Assembly (NCBI GenBank): GCA_934621295.1
Contig: CAKTVB010000001.1
Span: 1-64,000 of the forward strand
DNA length: 64,000 nt
Direction of reading: 5' to 3'
Source of the DNA: an uncultured Collinsella sp.
GTDB taxonomy: Bacteria > Actinomycetota > Coriobacteriia > Coriobacteriales > Coriobacteriaceae
The translations under genes were made by a program, and so were the position numbers. The notes beneath the pieces were generated by a model. The model was not told the DNA's origin, did not search any database, and saw only the letters and a program-made list of their open reading frames with translations. Below, piece after piece: positions 42,844 to 50,986 of the stretch (positions are counted from its first letter, which is position 1; every line of letters starts with the position of its first letter).

Positions 42844-44537
42844 TGCTTCCCGCTCATATCGTCACCGGACAAAAACATAAGTCAGATAACGAGGCGAATT
42901 CCCGCGCAAGCTGGAATACGCCTCGTTCCGATTCGCGCTCGGGCCTGAGCTACGGCTCCCGCATGGCACTTTCGTTTGCGCTTACATCGCTGATGACGGT
43001 GCTCGTGCTGGTGTGCGTCATCATGGTGGTGTGGGGCAGCGTTTTTTCGGAGTACACGCGTGCCAACGTGGTCGATCTTGCCAAGTTGACGAGCGAGAAG
43101 CTCGCCGACAGCTATGAGCAGGATGGAGAGTGGACCATCGACACGCTGTATGCCATTGCGCAGTCCAGCTCGATTTCCGACGACATTGGTCTGCAGGTGC
43201 TCGACGCCAAGGGGACCATTCTCTACGACGATACGTGGCCGGTCGCATCCGTTGCCGCCGACGTAAAGAAATCCGAGCCTGCAACGGATGCCGAGCCGAC
43301 GCCGGACGCGGAGTCCGCGGAAGAGGGCTCCGTTGATGACGCCGATGCCGACCAGGGCTCTGCCGAGCAGATGGATAACGAGACGGCGGAAGGTTCCGCT
43401 GCCGCCGCAGAAGAGGACGAGCCGAAGATCAAGTTTGACCGTCATGGCCTGATCTCTACCGCTCCCACCGATGAGGAGGGGGCTATCACCGAGCCCATTA
43501 CCACCTCTGACGGCAAGGTCGTGGGCAAGGTGCGCCTGTGGGTCCTGGGCAGTGATGTGCTGCTCACCAAGACCGACACCGCTTTTAGAGAGAAGACGAT
43601 CGACGCCATGTTCTTGGCGGCGGTTATCGCTGTTGCCATTTCCGTCATGATCGGTCTTTTCGTATCCCGCATGCTCACCAATCCCATTCGCCGCATCACC
43701 GGAACGGCGAAGCAGATTCGCGATGGCGATCTTTCCGCGCGCACTAATATGCGTGGCGATGACGAGATCGACCAGCTGGGCGAGACGTTTGACGAGATGG
43801 CCACTTCGCTTGAGAAGGACCTCAAGCATGAGCGCCGTCTGACTTCCGACGTAGCCCACGAGCTTCGCACCCCGCTGATGGCCATGCTTGCCACCGTCGA
43901 GGCTATGCAAGATGGCGTGTATCCTACGGATAACGAGCATCTCGAGACGGTTGCATCCGAGACACGCCGTCTGGCCCGCCTGGTGCAGCAGATGCTCGAT
44001 CTCTCTCGCATGGAAAACCATACGGCACCTATGAACATTGAGCCTGTTGATATGGTCGAGCTGGTGCGTGGGGTCGTCAACGCACAAGAGCCTCTGTTCC
44101 ACGAGCGCGACCTTCGCTTGCGATTTGCGGACGAGACGCAGGGCAAGATGCCCTTCATCAAGGTCGACCCCGACATGATCACGCAGTGTGTGATCAACCT
44201 TATGAGTAACGCCATGCGCTATACGCCCGAAGGCGGCTGGGTGGTCGTGACCGTGGGCCTCGACCGAAAGCACCTGACGATTTCGGTGTCGGATACCGGC
44301 ATCGGTATTGCCAAAGAAGATTTGTCTCGTATCTTTGGTCGTTTCTGGCGTGCCGACGCTAGCCGTGCCCGTGAAGCGGGCGGTTTGGGCGTGGGCCTTG
44401 CCGTGACCAAGCAGATCGTCGAGCGCCACCATGGATTCATTTCGGTGGAGTCGGAACTTGAAAAGGGTACGACTTTTACGATTCATTTGCCGCGTGAGCA
44501 ACAGCAGCAGTCTTCTTCTACTACAATAGAGCGTTAG
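42843..44537 (+). CDS. Sensor histidine kinase with acidic extracytoplasmic insert
   Basis: 564 residues: TM1 about 43-67, external sensor 68-254, TM2 about 255-275, HAMP 276-328, HisKA with H339 (SDVAHELRTPL), HATPase with N-box NLMSNAMRYTPEGG, G1 SDTGIGI and G2 GGLGVGLAVTKQIVE. The external part contains an Ala/Asp/Glu-rich low-complexity insert (about 144-194) that splits an otherwise folded sensor. Partner of the response regulator just upstream. The signal is unknown; the layout resembles MtrB/WalK-class kinases. Confidence 0.92.
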   Translation: MLPAHIVTGQKHKSDNEANSRASWNTPRSDSRSGLSYGSRMALSFALTSLMTVLVLVCVIMVVWGSVFSEYTRANVVDLAKLTSEKLADSYEQDGEWTIDTLYAIAQSSSISDDIGLQVLDAKGTILYDDTWPVASVAADVKKSEPATDAEPTPDAESAEEGSVDDADADQGSAEQMDNETAEGSAAAAEEDEPKIKFDRHGLISTAPTDEEGAITEPITTSDGKVVGKVRLWVLGSDVLLTKTDTAFREKTIDAMFLAAVIAVAISVMIGLFVSRMLTNPIRRITGTAKQIRDGDLSARTNMRGDDEIDQLGETFDEMATSLEKDLKHERRLTSDVAHELRTPLMAMLATVEAMQDGVYPTDNEHLETVASETRRLARLVQQMLDLSRMENHTAPMNIEPVDMVELVRGVVNAQEPLFHERDLRLRFADETQGKMPFIKVDPDMITQCVINLMSNAMRYTPEGGWVVVTVGLDRKHLTISVSDTGIGIAKEDLSRIFGRFWRADASRAREAGGLGVGLAVTKQIVERHHGFISVESELEKGTTFTIHLPREQQQQSSSTTIER

Positions 44538-44603
44538 CTGCGGCTCAAGGCCCTGTCCGCTGCCGCCGTATCCCAATAAAGCCTACTTGAGGAGTTGACT
44601 TTC

Positions 44604-45491
44604 GTGAGCACGATGGATCTTCGTCCCGATTCCCGCGGCAAGGTTCGCGACATCTATGACGCCGGTGACAACCTGCTGATGGTTGCTACCGACCGTATCT
44701 CCGCTTTCGATTTCATTCTGCCCGATGAGATTCCCTTTAAGGGCGAGGTTCTGAACCGTATCTCCAAATTCTGGTTCGACAAGTTCGCCGATATCCTGCC
44801 CAACCACATGGTGAGCATCGATCCGGCGGATTTCCCCGAGGAGTTCGCTCAGTATCGCGATTATCTGTGCGGCCGTGCCATGCTGGTGCGCAAGGCCGAG
44901 CCGATTCTTGTCGAGTGCATCGTGCGTGGTTATCTGACCGGCTCTGGCAAGAAGACCTACGACCAGGACGGCACTGTGTGCGGCATCAAGCTGCCCGCCG
45001 GCCTTACCGAAGCCTCCAAGCTTCCCGAGCCCCTGTTCACGCCTTCGACCAAGGCTGCTATCGGCGACCATGACGAGAACATCTCCTATGAGCAGTGTGT
45101 TGATTTGGTAGGCTCCGATATCGCCTCTCAGCTGCGCGACTACTCCCTGAAGATCTACACCGCAGCTGCCGAGTATGCGGCGACCCGCGGCGTGATTATC
45201 GCCGACACTAAGTTCGAGTTTGGCATCATCGACGGCAAGGTCACCCTTATCGATGAGTGCATGACCCCCGACTCCAGCCGCTTCTGGCCTGCCGACTCCT
45301 ATGAGGAGGGCAAGGTCCAGTCGAGCTTTGATAAGCAGTATCTGCGCAATTGGCTCCGTGCCAATTGGGATATGACCGGCGAGCCCCCGCACCTTCCCGA
45401 AGAGGTGCTTGAGGGTACGTCCCAGCGCTACCGTGAGGCTTTCCAGGCCATCACGGGTGAAGAATTTAAGCCCATGAAGGAGAACGCGTAA
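44604..45491 (+). CDS. purC: Phosphoribosylaminoimidazole-succinocarboxamide synthase (SAICAR synthetase)
   Basis: 295 residues from GTG 44604 (GAGGAG nine bases upstream); ATG 44613 or TTG 44595 are alternatives. It makes SAICAR from CAIR and aspartate in purine synthesis. Motifs: GKVRDIYDAGDNLLMVATDRISAFD, VRGYLTGSGKKTY, FEFGIIDGKVTLIDE and CMTPDSSRFWPAD. A TACAAT box (44522-44527) in the end of the kinase gene is a candidate -10. The membrane-protein gene starts on the next base after the stop. Confidence 0.95.
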   Translation: MSTMDLRPDSRGKVRDIYDAGDNLLMVATDRISAFDFILPDEIPFKGEVLNRISKFWFDKFADILPNHMVSIDPADFPEEFAQYRDYLCGRAMLVRKAEPILVECIVRGYLTGSGKKTYDQDGTVCGIKLPAGLTEASKLPEPLFTPSTKAAIGDHDENISYEQCVDLVGSDIASQLRDYSLKIYTAAAEYAATRGVIIADTKFEFGIIDGKVTLIDECMTPDSSRFWPADSYEEGKVQSSFDKQYLRNWLRANWDMTGEPPHLPEEVLEGTSQRYREAFQAITGEEFKPMKENA

Positions 45492-46079
45492 GTGAGCACC
45501 CGTAGTCCCCAGAACGAACGTAACACCAACCCGGACGCCAAGCCCGGCTATATGCGCAAATCCGCTGCTTCGGCAAAGCCTGCTCGCTCTGCTGCAGGCT
45601 CGGTGCGCGTCGTGCCCGCCAGCGCAAAGGAGAAGCGCAAGCAGGCTGAGCGCGGCGAGAGCCTTGCCGGTCTGAGCAAGGAGGAGAAGCGCGCCCGCAA
45701 GCAGGCCGAGCGCCTGCAGGAGGACCGCCTCTATGCGGCTTCCAACGCCCTGATGCGCAAGGACGAGGATTACGCTCGTCGTCGTAAGTTCTTCTGGGTA
45801 CTGCTTGCAGCCGGTCTCGTTGCCATCGTCATCGTGTGGCTCATGCTTGGCACCACGAGGGGCCAGGAGATGCAGACAACCCAGATTATTGGCATCGTTA
45901 TCGCGTATGCGTGCATCCTTGGTGCGTTTATCTACGACCTGGTGCGCATCCGTCCCATTCGTAACGCATGTCGCAGCAAGGCCGAGGGTCTTACCGAGAA
46001 GCGTTTGAATAATTTGATCGAGAAGGACGCGGCCGAGCGTGATGCCAAGAAGGCAAAGCGCGAGAGCAAGAAGAAGTAG
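45492..46079 (+). CDS. Conserved basic membrane protein in the purC operon, unknown
   Basis: 195 residues from a GTG directly after the purC stop. The first 95 residues are hydrophilic and Lys/Arg/Ala-rich (SKEEKRARKQAERLQEDR), followed by two transmembrane helices (about 97-120 and 132-154) and a basic C-terminal helix. The layout is like the actinobacterial DUF3043 proteins, but identity is not certain. Coupling to purC may be positional only. A hairpin terminator follows. Confidence 0.7.
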   Translation: MSTRSPQNERNTNPDAKPGYMRKSAASAKPARSAAGSVRVVPASAKEKRKQAERGESLAGLSKEEKRARKQAERLQEDRLYAASNALMRKDEDYARRRKFFWVLLAAGLVAIVIVWLMLGTTRGQEMQTTQIIGIVIAYACILGAFIYDLVRIRPIRNACRSKAEGLTEKRLNNLIEKDAAERDAKKAKRESKKK

Positions 46080-46110
46080 CCGATTCCGATACAAGGTTGG
46101 CATTATATAG

Positions 46111-46147
46111 GGGCGCGTCGTACAGTAGTACGGCGTGCCCTTGTCTT
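46111..46147 (+). terminator. Terminator of the purC operon
   Basis: Stem GGGCGCGTCGTAC / GTACGGCGTGCCC, 13 pairs including two G-U type mispairs, loop AGTA, tail TTGTCTT. Confidence 0.6.
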
Positions 46148-46166
46148 GAGAATCCAAGGAGTAGAT

Positions 46167-47447
46167 ATGAAGTCATACGGATTGACGGCGGAAGATGCGC
46201 GCGCTGGGATGATAGCGCTGCGTCCGACCATCGAGCGTTACGCACGGCTTATCGTGCGCAAGGGCGTGAACGTTCGCGCGGGACAGGAGGTCGTTGTCAA
46301 TGCTCCGGTAGAGTGCGCCGAGTTTGCGCGTCTTTTGGTGGCGCAGGCTTATGCGGCGGGTGCCGGTCATGTGACCATGCTTTGGCATGACGATGCCGTG
46401 CAGCGCCTGACGTACGAGAACGTTGATACTGCTTATTTTGAGCAGGTGCCGCAGTGGCAGCGCGAGCAGCTGGATTCTCTCGCACGCGACGGTGCATGCT
46501 TTATTTTTGTTGAGGGTACCGACCCCGAGGCGCTGCGCGGAATCGATCCCGCGAAGCCCGCTGCTGCCGCCCGTGCGCGCAACATGCAGTGCCGCGAATA
46601 TCGTCGTGGCCTGGATTTCAACATCAACCCTTGGTGCATCGCGGGTGCGCCCGTTGTCGCCTGGGCGCAGCATGTCTTCCCTGGTGCTGCCGATGACGTG
46701 GCGGTCTACCTCCTGTGGAAGGCGATTCTTTCCACTGCTCGTGCCGACGGCGCCGACCCCGAGAGCGATTGGGAGCTTCATGACGCAACGTTCGATAAGA
46801 ACCTGCGCTTCCTCAACGAGCATCATTTTGACGCATTACACTATACGGCCGAAAACGGCACCGACTTGGTTATCGGCATGACCGATCGCCATCTGTGGGC
46901 CGGCGGTCGCGGCGAGACTCCGCAGGGTCACCCCTTCTTCCCGAATATGCCCACTGAGGAGGTCTTTACCTCTCCGGACTGCGAGCGCGTGGACGGCATA
47001 GTGTATTCCGCTATGCCGCTCGTTCGCCATGGCAACAAGATTGAGAACTTCTGGATGCGGTTTGAGCGCGGCCGCGTGGTCGAGTTTGACGCTGCAGTGG
47101 GCCGCGATACGTTGGCGAGCATCATTGAGACCGACGAGGGCGCTCATCGCCTGGGCGAGGTTGCGCTGATTTCGAAGAATACGCCCATTCGCCAGAGCAA
47201 CACGCTGTTCTACGACACGCTGTACGACGAGAACGCCAGCTGCCATCTTGCTTTGGGAATCGGTTTCCCGGAGTGCTATGAGGGTGGCTACGAGATGGAT
47301 CAAGACGAGCTGCGTCGCCGTGGCGTCAACACGTCTGCCACACACGTCGATTTCATGATTGGCACCGATGACCTGGACATTATGGGAATCTGCGCCGACG
47401 GCACGGAAGTTCCGGTGTTCGTGAACGGCCAGTGGAGCTGGGAATAA
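46167..47447 (+). CDS. M29-family aminopeptidase
   Basis: 426 residues from ATG 46167 (AAGGAG, seven bases upstream); the earlier in-frame TTG is not needed. Family M29 (AmpS/PepS) are cytoplasmic two-metal aminopeptidases. Motifs: YARLIVRKGVNVRAGQEVVV at the start, TDRHLWAGG, FFPNMPTEEVFTSPD with metal-ligand Glu, and the C-terminal HVDFMIGTDDLDIMG with His/Asp ligands. All look intact. Standing alone before tRNA-Lys. Confidence 0.93.
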   Translation: MKSYGLTAEDARAGMIALRPTIERYARLIVRKGVNVRAGQEVVVNAPVECAEFARLLVAQAYAAGAGHVTMLWHDDAVQRLTYENVDTAYFEQVPQWQREQLDSLARDGACFIFVEGTDPEALRGIDPAKPAAAARARNMQCREYRRGLDFNINPWCIAGAPVVAWAQHVFPGAADDVAVYLLWKAILSTARADGADPESDWELHDATFDKNLRFLNEHHFDALHYTAENGTDLVIGMTDRHLWAGGRGETPQGHPFFPNMPTEEVFTSPDCERVDGIVYSAMPLVRHGNKIENFWMRFERGRVVEFDAAVGRDTLASIIETDEGAHRLGEVALISKNTPIRQSNTLFYDTLYDENASCHLALGIGFPECYEGGYEMDQDELRRRGVNTSATHVDFMIGTDDLDIMGICADGTEVPVFVNGQWSWE

Positions 47448-47486
47448 CGCTCCCATAGCGCCCAAGCGTGGTACAATGCCAAACGC

Positions 47487-47559
47487 GGACCGTTAGCTCA
47501 GCTGGCAGAGCAGGGGACTTTTAATCCCAAGGCCCAGGGTTCGAACCCCTGACGGTCCA
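47487..47559 (+). tRNA. tRNA-Lys (TTT anticodon)
   Basis: Cloverleaf with acceptor GGACCGT/ACGGTCC, D-arm TAGCTCAGCTGGCAGAGC, anticodon loop CTTTTAA (anticodon TTT), and T-arm AGGGTTCGAACCCCT. Discriminator A. The next bases are CCC, so the CCA is not encoded, unlike the other tRNAs here. TACAAT at 47472-47477 is a likely -10. Confidence 0.96.
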
Positions 47560-47572
47560 CCCTTTACACGAG

Positions 47573-47603
47573 AAAGCCCGGAGCGCGAGCCCCGGGCTTT
47601 TTT
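47573..47603 (+). terminator. Terminator after tRNA-Lys
   Basis: Perfect nine-pair stem AAAGCCCGG / CCGGGCTTT followed by more T. Confidence 0.85.
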
Positions 47604-47610
47604 AGTTAAC

Positions 47611-47643
47611 CGTGCACGGGTTCGAACCCTGTCGCCATCTCCA
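47611..47643 (+). pseudogene. Orphan tRNA 3' end (T-arm, acceptor strand, CCA)
   Basis: A T-arm (CGGGTTCGAACCCTG) followed by GTCGCCATCT and CCA is laid out exactly like the last third of a tRNA, but nothing upstream (a terminator) supplies the 5' part. It does not match the tRNA-Lys 3' end. It is best explained as a leftover attachment site or tRNA fragment from an integrated element. Confidence 0.55.
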
Positions 47644-47645
47644 TA

Positions 47646-47720
47646 TTCCAAATGAAGCAGAAAATCCCATTTAGACCGCATCCATCCCGCGCTAAATGGG
47701 ATTTTCTGCTTCATTTGGAA
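47646..47720. repeat. 28-bp perfect inverted repeat
   Basis: Arms 47646-47673 (starting TTCCAAATGAAGCAG) and 47693-47720 are exact reverse complements around a 19-base spacer (GACCGCATCCATCCCGCGC). It begins two bases after the orphan tRNA 3' end. No U-run follows either arm, so it is not a normal terminator. It may be a small palindromic repeat, the remains of a transposable unit, or a recombination site. Confidence 0.75.
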
Positions 47721-47851
47721 AGGGAGGGTTTGGCGTTACGGGCCCATTGCGCCGCTGTGGCATCGGAGCGTACCCGTCCTGCATGAGACAGGACCAATAA
47801 AACTCAGCTGACACCCAAATAGAACGCGCGTAGAGAATAGAGGTCATGAGG

Positions 47852-47888
47852 ATAGGGCATCTGCCGTATCATAAATAAGATGCCCTAT
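47852..47888. promoter_or_regulatory. 11-bp inverted repeat upstream of pgm
   Basis: ATAGGGCATCT (47852-47862) and AGATGCCCTAT (47878-47888), exact, loop of 15 bases, 29 bases before the pgm ATG. It could be an operator or a 5' UTR hairpin. The rest of the 358-base tRNA-Lys/pgm gap holds the terminator, tRNA fragment and 28-bp repeat described separately, and nothing else recognised. Confidence 0.45.
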
Positions 47889-47917
47889 AGGCTCAATTAA
47901 CGGAAAGGTAGCGACTG

Positions 47918-49612
47918 ATGGTTGATGTTTATGCTTTGCTCGACACATGGATCGAGCATGTAAAGGATCCGGAGCTGCTCGCTGAGCTCACCAAGCTAAA
48001 AGAAGACGGTGATGCAAACGCTATCACGGATGCGTTTTTCCAGGACCTCGAGTTTGGAACCGCTGGTCTTCGCGGAACTATCGGCGCGGGCACCAATCGC
48101 ATGAATATCTACACGGTCGGTCGTGCCACGCAGGGCTTTGCCGATTACCTCAACCAGACGTTCGATAATCCTACGGTCGCCATTGCTCGTGATAGCCGCA
48201 ACAAGGGCGAGCTTTTCGTTAAGACAACGGCGTCTATTCTGGCTGCTAACGGCGTGACGTCCTACATCTATCCGAAGATTTCGCCCGTGCCCACCCTTTC
48301 GTGGGCCACGCGCTACCTCAAATGCTCGGGCGGCATCTGCATGACGGCAAGCCATAACCCGGCACCGTATAACGGCTATAAGGCATATGGACCGGATGGT
48401 TGCCAAATCACCTCCGAGGCTGCAGCGGCTATTTCTGCAGCCATGCAGGCGACCGACCCCTTTGCCGACGTCAAGACTATGGATTTCGACGAGGCGGTAG
48501 CCCGGGGTCTTGTCAAATGGATCGATGATTCCTGCCTCGATGCGTACTACGATGCCGTGGTTGCCAAGTCTGTCAACAATCTGACCGACGAGCAGGTTGC
48601 CCAGGCTCCCCTCAAACTTGTCTATACGCCGCTCAACGGTACCGGCCTGATTCCGGTTACCGAGGTTCTCAAGCGCGTGGGCGTGACCGACATCACCATC
48701 GTTCCCGAGCAGCGCAACCCCGACGGCAACTTCCCCACCTGCCCGTATCCCAATCCGGAGATTCGCGAGGCCATGCAGAAGGGCATCGAACTGTGCCAGG
48801 AGGTCAAGCCCGACCTTCTGCTCGCAACCGACCCGGATGCCGACCGTGTGGGCGTGGCATGCGCTGACGGTGACGACTACACGCTTATTTCTGGTAACGA
48901 GATGGGCGTCTTGCTGCTCGATTACATCTGCAAGATGCGTCTCGAGCGCGGCGAGGACCTTTCCCGCAAGGTGGCGGTCACCACGATTGTGTCCTCTGCC
49001 ATGGTTGATGCCCTTGCCGAGGAATATGGCTTCGAGATGCGTCGCTGCCTTACCGGCTTCAAATACATCGGCGATATCATCACGGGCCTTTCCGATGCGG
49101 GCGAAGTTGACCGCTTCATCTTTGGTTTCGAGGAGAGCTACGGATACCTTTCGGGCGACCACGTGCGCGACAAGGATGCCGTCAACGCGTCGATGCTCAT
49201 CTGCCAGATGGCCCAGTATTACAAGCTCCAGGGTTTGAATCTGGTCCAGGCCATGCAGGAGCTCTATAAGAAGTACGGCTATTACCACAACCGTACCGTT
49301 GCTATTGCCTATCCGGGTGCCGAGGGCGCTAGCAAGATGGCCTCCATCATGGTTAACCTGCGCAACGAGGCTCCCAGCAGCATTGCGGGCATGAAGGTCG
49401 AGGCCGTTGTCGATTACAAGGACGGCGTGAACGGCCTGCCGAAGGCCAACGTACTCGAGTACGACCTCGAGGGCGGCAACAAGGCAATTGTTCGCCCGAG
49501 CGGCACCGAGCCCAAGATCAAGCTGTATATCTTTGCTACCGGCAAGGACGCGGCTGAGGCCGATGCGCTGCTCGATACTATCGAGAAGGGTGGCCGCGAG
49601 CTGCTTTCGTAG
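47918..49612 (+). CDS. pgcA: Alpha-phosphohexomutase (phosphoglucomutase / phosphomannomutase)
   Basis: 564 residues, the long PgcA-type form. N-terminal FGTAGLRGTIGAGTNRMN (46-63), phosphoserine loop TASHNP with S145, metal loop DPDADRVG, sugar loop GFEESYGYLSG and phosphate-binding loop VRPSGTEPKIKLY. It interconverts glucose-1-P and glucose-6-P (and probably mannose phosphates), linking glycolysis with wall and glycogen precursors. GGAAAGG RBS. Single gene with its own terminator; the gene symbol is by similarity of architecture. Confidence 0.93.
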   Translation: MVDVYALLDTWIEHVKDPELLAELTKLKEDGDANAITDAFFQDLEFGTAGLRGTIGAGTNRMNIYTVGRATQGFADYLNQTFDNPTVAIARDSRNKGELFVKTTASILAANGVTSYIYPKISPVPTLSWATRYLKCSGGICMTASHNPAPYNGYKAYGPDGCQITSEAAAAISAAMQATDPFADVKTMDFDEAVARGLVKWIDDSCLDAYYDAVVAKSVNNLTDEQVAQAPLKLVYTPLNGTGLIPVTEVLKRVGVTDITIVPEQRNPDGNFPTCPYPNPEIREAMQKGIELCQEVKPDLLLATDPDADRVGVACADGDDYTLISGNEMGVLLLDYICKMRLERGEDLSRKVAVTTIVSSAMVDALAEEYGFEMRRCLTGFKYIGDIITGLSDAGEVDRFIFGFEESYGYLSGDHVRDKDAVNASMLICQMAQYYKLQGLNLVQAMQELYKKYGYYHNRTVAIAYPGAEGASKMASIMVNLRNEAPSSIAGMKVEAVVDYKDGVNGLPKANVLEYDLEGGNKAIVRPSGTEPKIKLYIFATGKDAAEADALLDTIEKGGRELLS

Positions 49613-49637
49613 CCAAGACGGCAAAGAACAAAAGAGA

Positions 49638-49677
49638 GGGGTGGAAACGGCGTCGTACTGTTTCCACCCCTTGTTTT
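49638..49677 (+). terminator. Terminator after pgm
   Basis: Perfect 11-pair stem GGGGTGGAAAC / GTTTCCACCCC with an 11-base loop and TTGTTTT tail. Confidence 0.85.
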
Positions 49678-49707
49678 ATCGATAGCTTGTGCTGTGCGGC
49701 TGTTTCG

Positions 49708-50187
49708 TTAATGAAAGACAAAGATCTTGAGAAGAACCGCTACCGCGACAACGATGATTGCGGCGAGGATAAGGCGTCGGTTGCGTTTGCGGGCGCGCTC
49801 TTGGCGTGAAATGAAAATCGATTTACCGGGCTTTGGTGTCTGCAGGTAGCGCTCGTAATGCACCGCACTGCGCCCTTTGTCACGTTCTCCGTCTACGCTT
49901 GGAGAAAAGCGCCCGCTTTTTTCATATCCCGTGGGGGATAGATACTGAGGGTCGCTCGTGGCGGTGCCCATGTGTTTGCGGCTGCCGCGTGCTTGATCGA
50001 GGGTCACATAGCGATCGCGGGTGACGTAGTTGGGCTCAACATCGTTGATGGGGGCTTGGGTGATGTGTGGCGTTTGGCGGCGATAGGGTGCTTTTGCGGC
50101 GGGCTGGTTCTGCAGCGGCGGCTCGCTGGAAGTCAAGTCATCGTTGCTTTGAGGGTAGCTATTCAGTCCGTCGTCAATGTCGTCCAT
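49708..50187 (-). CDS. Tail-anchored hypothetical protein
   Basis: 159 residues. The first 120 are hydrophilic, Pro/Ser/Asp-rich and probably disordered. A basic cluster (RQERARKRNRR, 128-138) is followed by one C-terminal transmembrane helix (LILAAIIVVAVAVLLKIFVF). The cytoplasmic part would face inward. No domain recognised. Lone gene between the pgm terminator and the hsp20 promoter region. Confidence 0.65.
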   Translation of the reverse strand: MDDIDDGLNSYPQSNDDLTSSEPPLQNQPAAKAPYRRQTPHITQAPINDVEPNYVTRDRYVTLDQARGSRKHMGTATSDPQYLSPTGYEKSGRFSPSVDGERDKGRSAVHYERYLQTPKPGKSIFISRQERARKRNRRLILAAIIVVAVAVLLKIFVFH

Positions 50188-50307
50188 ATCACACCTTAGT
50201 TAGCTCGTATACGCGTACATTCTAGGATTTTTGAAAGCGCTTTCGATATTGGGTGCAGATCAAAAAACGAATTTAACGAATTTCACAACAAGTGAGTGGT
50301 GCGATAT

Positions 50308-50334
50308 AAATCTAAGTCAAACTAACTTAGATTT
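50308..50334. promoter_or_regulatory. HAIR-like operator upstream of hsp20
   Basis: AAATCTAAGT and ACTTAGATTT, ten exact pairs separated by seven bases. The central AGT-N7-ACT and spacing match the HspR-associated inverted repeat (consensus CTTGAGT-N7-ACTCAAG), with changed flanking bases. It lies 133 bases before hsp20. The rest of this 279-base AT-rich gap shows no other clear element. Confidence 0.5.
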
Positions 50335-50466
50335 GATGATAGTGTGGCGCTTAAAAAATCTGAAATAGGTTGTTTAGAACAGAGGCATCAGGGCATAACA
50401 GGAGTGTTCCAAGAAGCCGCGAGTCATATGAATGATGCGCGGCAATCACAAAAGGAGTGATTCATT

Positions 50467-50898
50467 ATGGCAAGCATGGTTCCTTATCGTTCTGTTTTTG
50501 GTATTCGTCCGACCGTTCCCGCTTCGCTGTTCGACGCCTTCGACGACATGATGGATTTGACCACGCCGCTCTCCTCCAAGGCATTCCCCATTGATGTTGA
50601 GGACAAGGGCGATGGCTATGAGGTCAAGGCCTACTTCACCGGCGTTTCGAAGGACGATATCGACGTCGAGCTCAACGAGGGTCGCCTTTCCATCTCCGTG
50701 AACGTCGAGGATAAGGAAGAGGATAAGGACAAGAATTTCCTGCAGAAGGAGTTTGTCTCTTACAGCGCGACGCGCGGTGTCTATCTGAAGGACGCTTCAA
50801 GCGAGGGCCTTTCTGCAAAGTATGCCGACGGTATCCTGACTGTCACGGTGCCTAAGATCGTCGAGAAGAAGAACGTCACGAAGATTTCCATCGACTAG
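50467..50898 (+). CDS. Hsp20-family small heat-shock protein
   Basis: 143 residues. A short N-terminal arm (PYRSVFGIRPTVPASLFDAFDDMMD) precedes the alpha-crystallin domain (about 38-130): FPIDVEDKGDGYEVKAYFTGVSKDDIDVEL, KEFVSYSATRGVYL and YADGILTVTVPK. The A-x-x-x-n-GvL-style strand YADGILTVTVPK is the family signature. The tail ends in KKNVTKISID, giving a weak I-x-I motif. ATP-independent holdase binding unfolding proteins. AAAGGAG RBS. The HAIR-like palindrome upstream suggests HspR-type repression. Confidence 0.95.
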   Translation: MASMVPYRSVFGIRPTVPASLFDAFDDMMDLTTPLSSKAFPIDVEDKGDGYEVKAYFTGVSKDDIDVELNEGRLSISVNVEDKEEDKDKNFLQKEFVSYSATRGVYLKDASSEGLSAKYADGILTVTVPKIVEKKNVTKISID

Positions 50899-50937
50899 CT
50901 ATTTGCATCAAGAGAAATGCGCCTACCTGGCGCGTTT

Positions 50938-50970
50938 GGGGTCCGGCTTCAAGGTCGGGCCCCTTTTTTT
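50938..50970 (+). terminator. Terminator after hsp20
   Basis: Stem GGGGTCCGGC / GTCGGGCCCC with two G-U pairs, then seven T. Confidence 0.75.
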
Positions 50971-50986
50971 GTTGGCAAGCGGTGTG

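Noticed and set aside
42882..44576. 564-codon minus-strand frame opposite the histidine kinase
   Set aside because: Mirrors the kinase almost exactly; composition (His/Arg/Gly) is that of an antisense shadow.
44583..46157. 524-codon minus-strand frame opposite purC and its neighbour
   Set aside because: Covers two real plus-strand genes with clear RBS and motifs; no protein family recognised.
47646..47720. 28-bp inverted repeat as an ordinary terminator
   Set aside because: There is already a good terminator at 47573-47603, and neither arm is followed by a U-run.
47996..49624. 542-codon minus-strand frame opposite phosphoglucomutase
   Set aside because: Shadow of a conserved gene with all catalytic loops intact.
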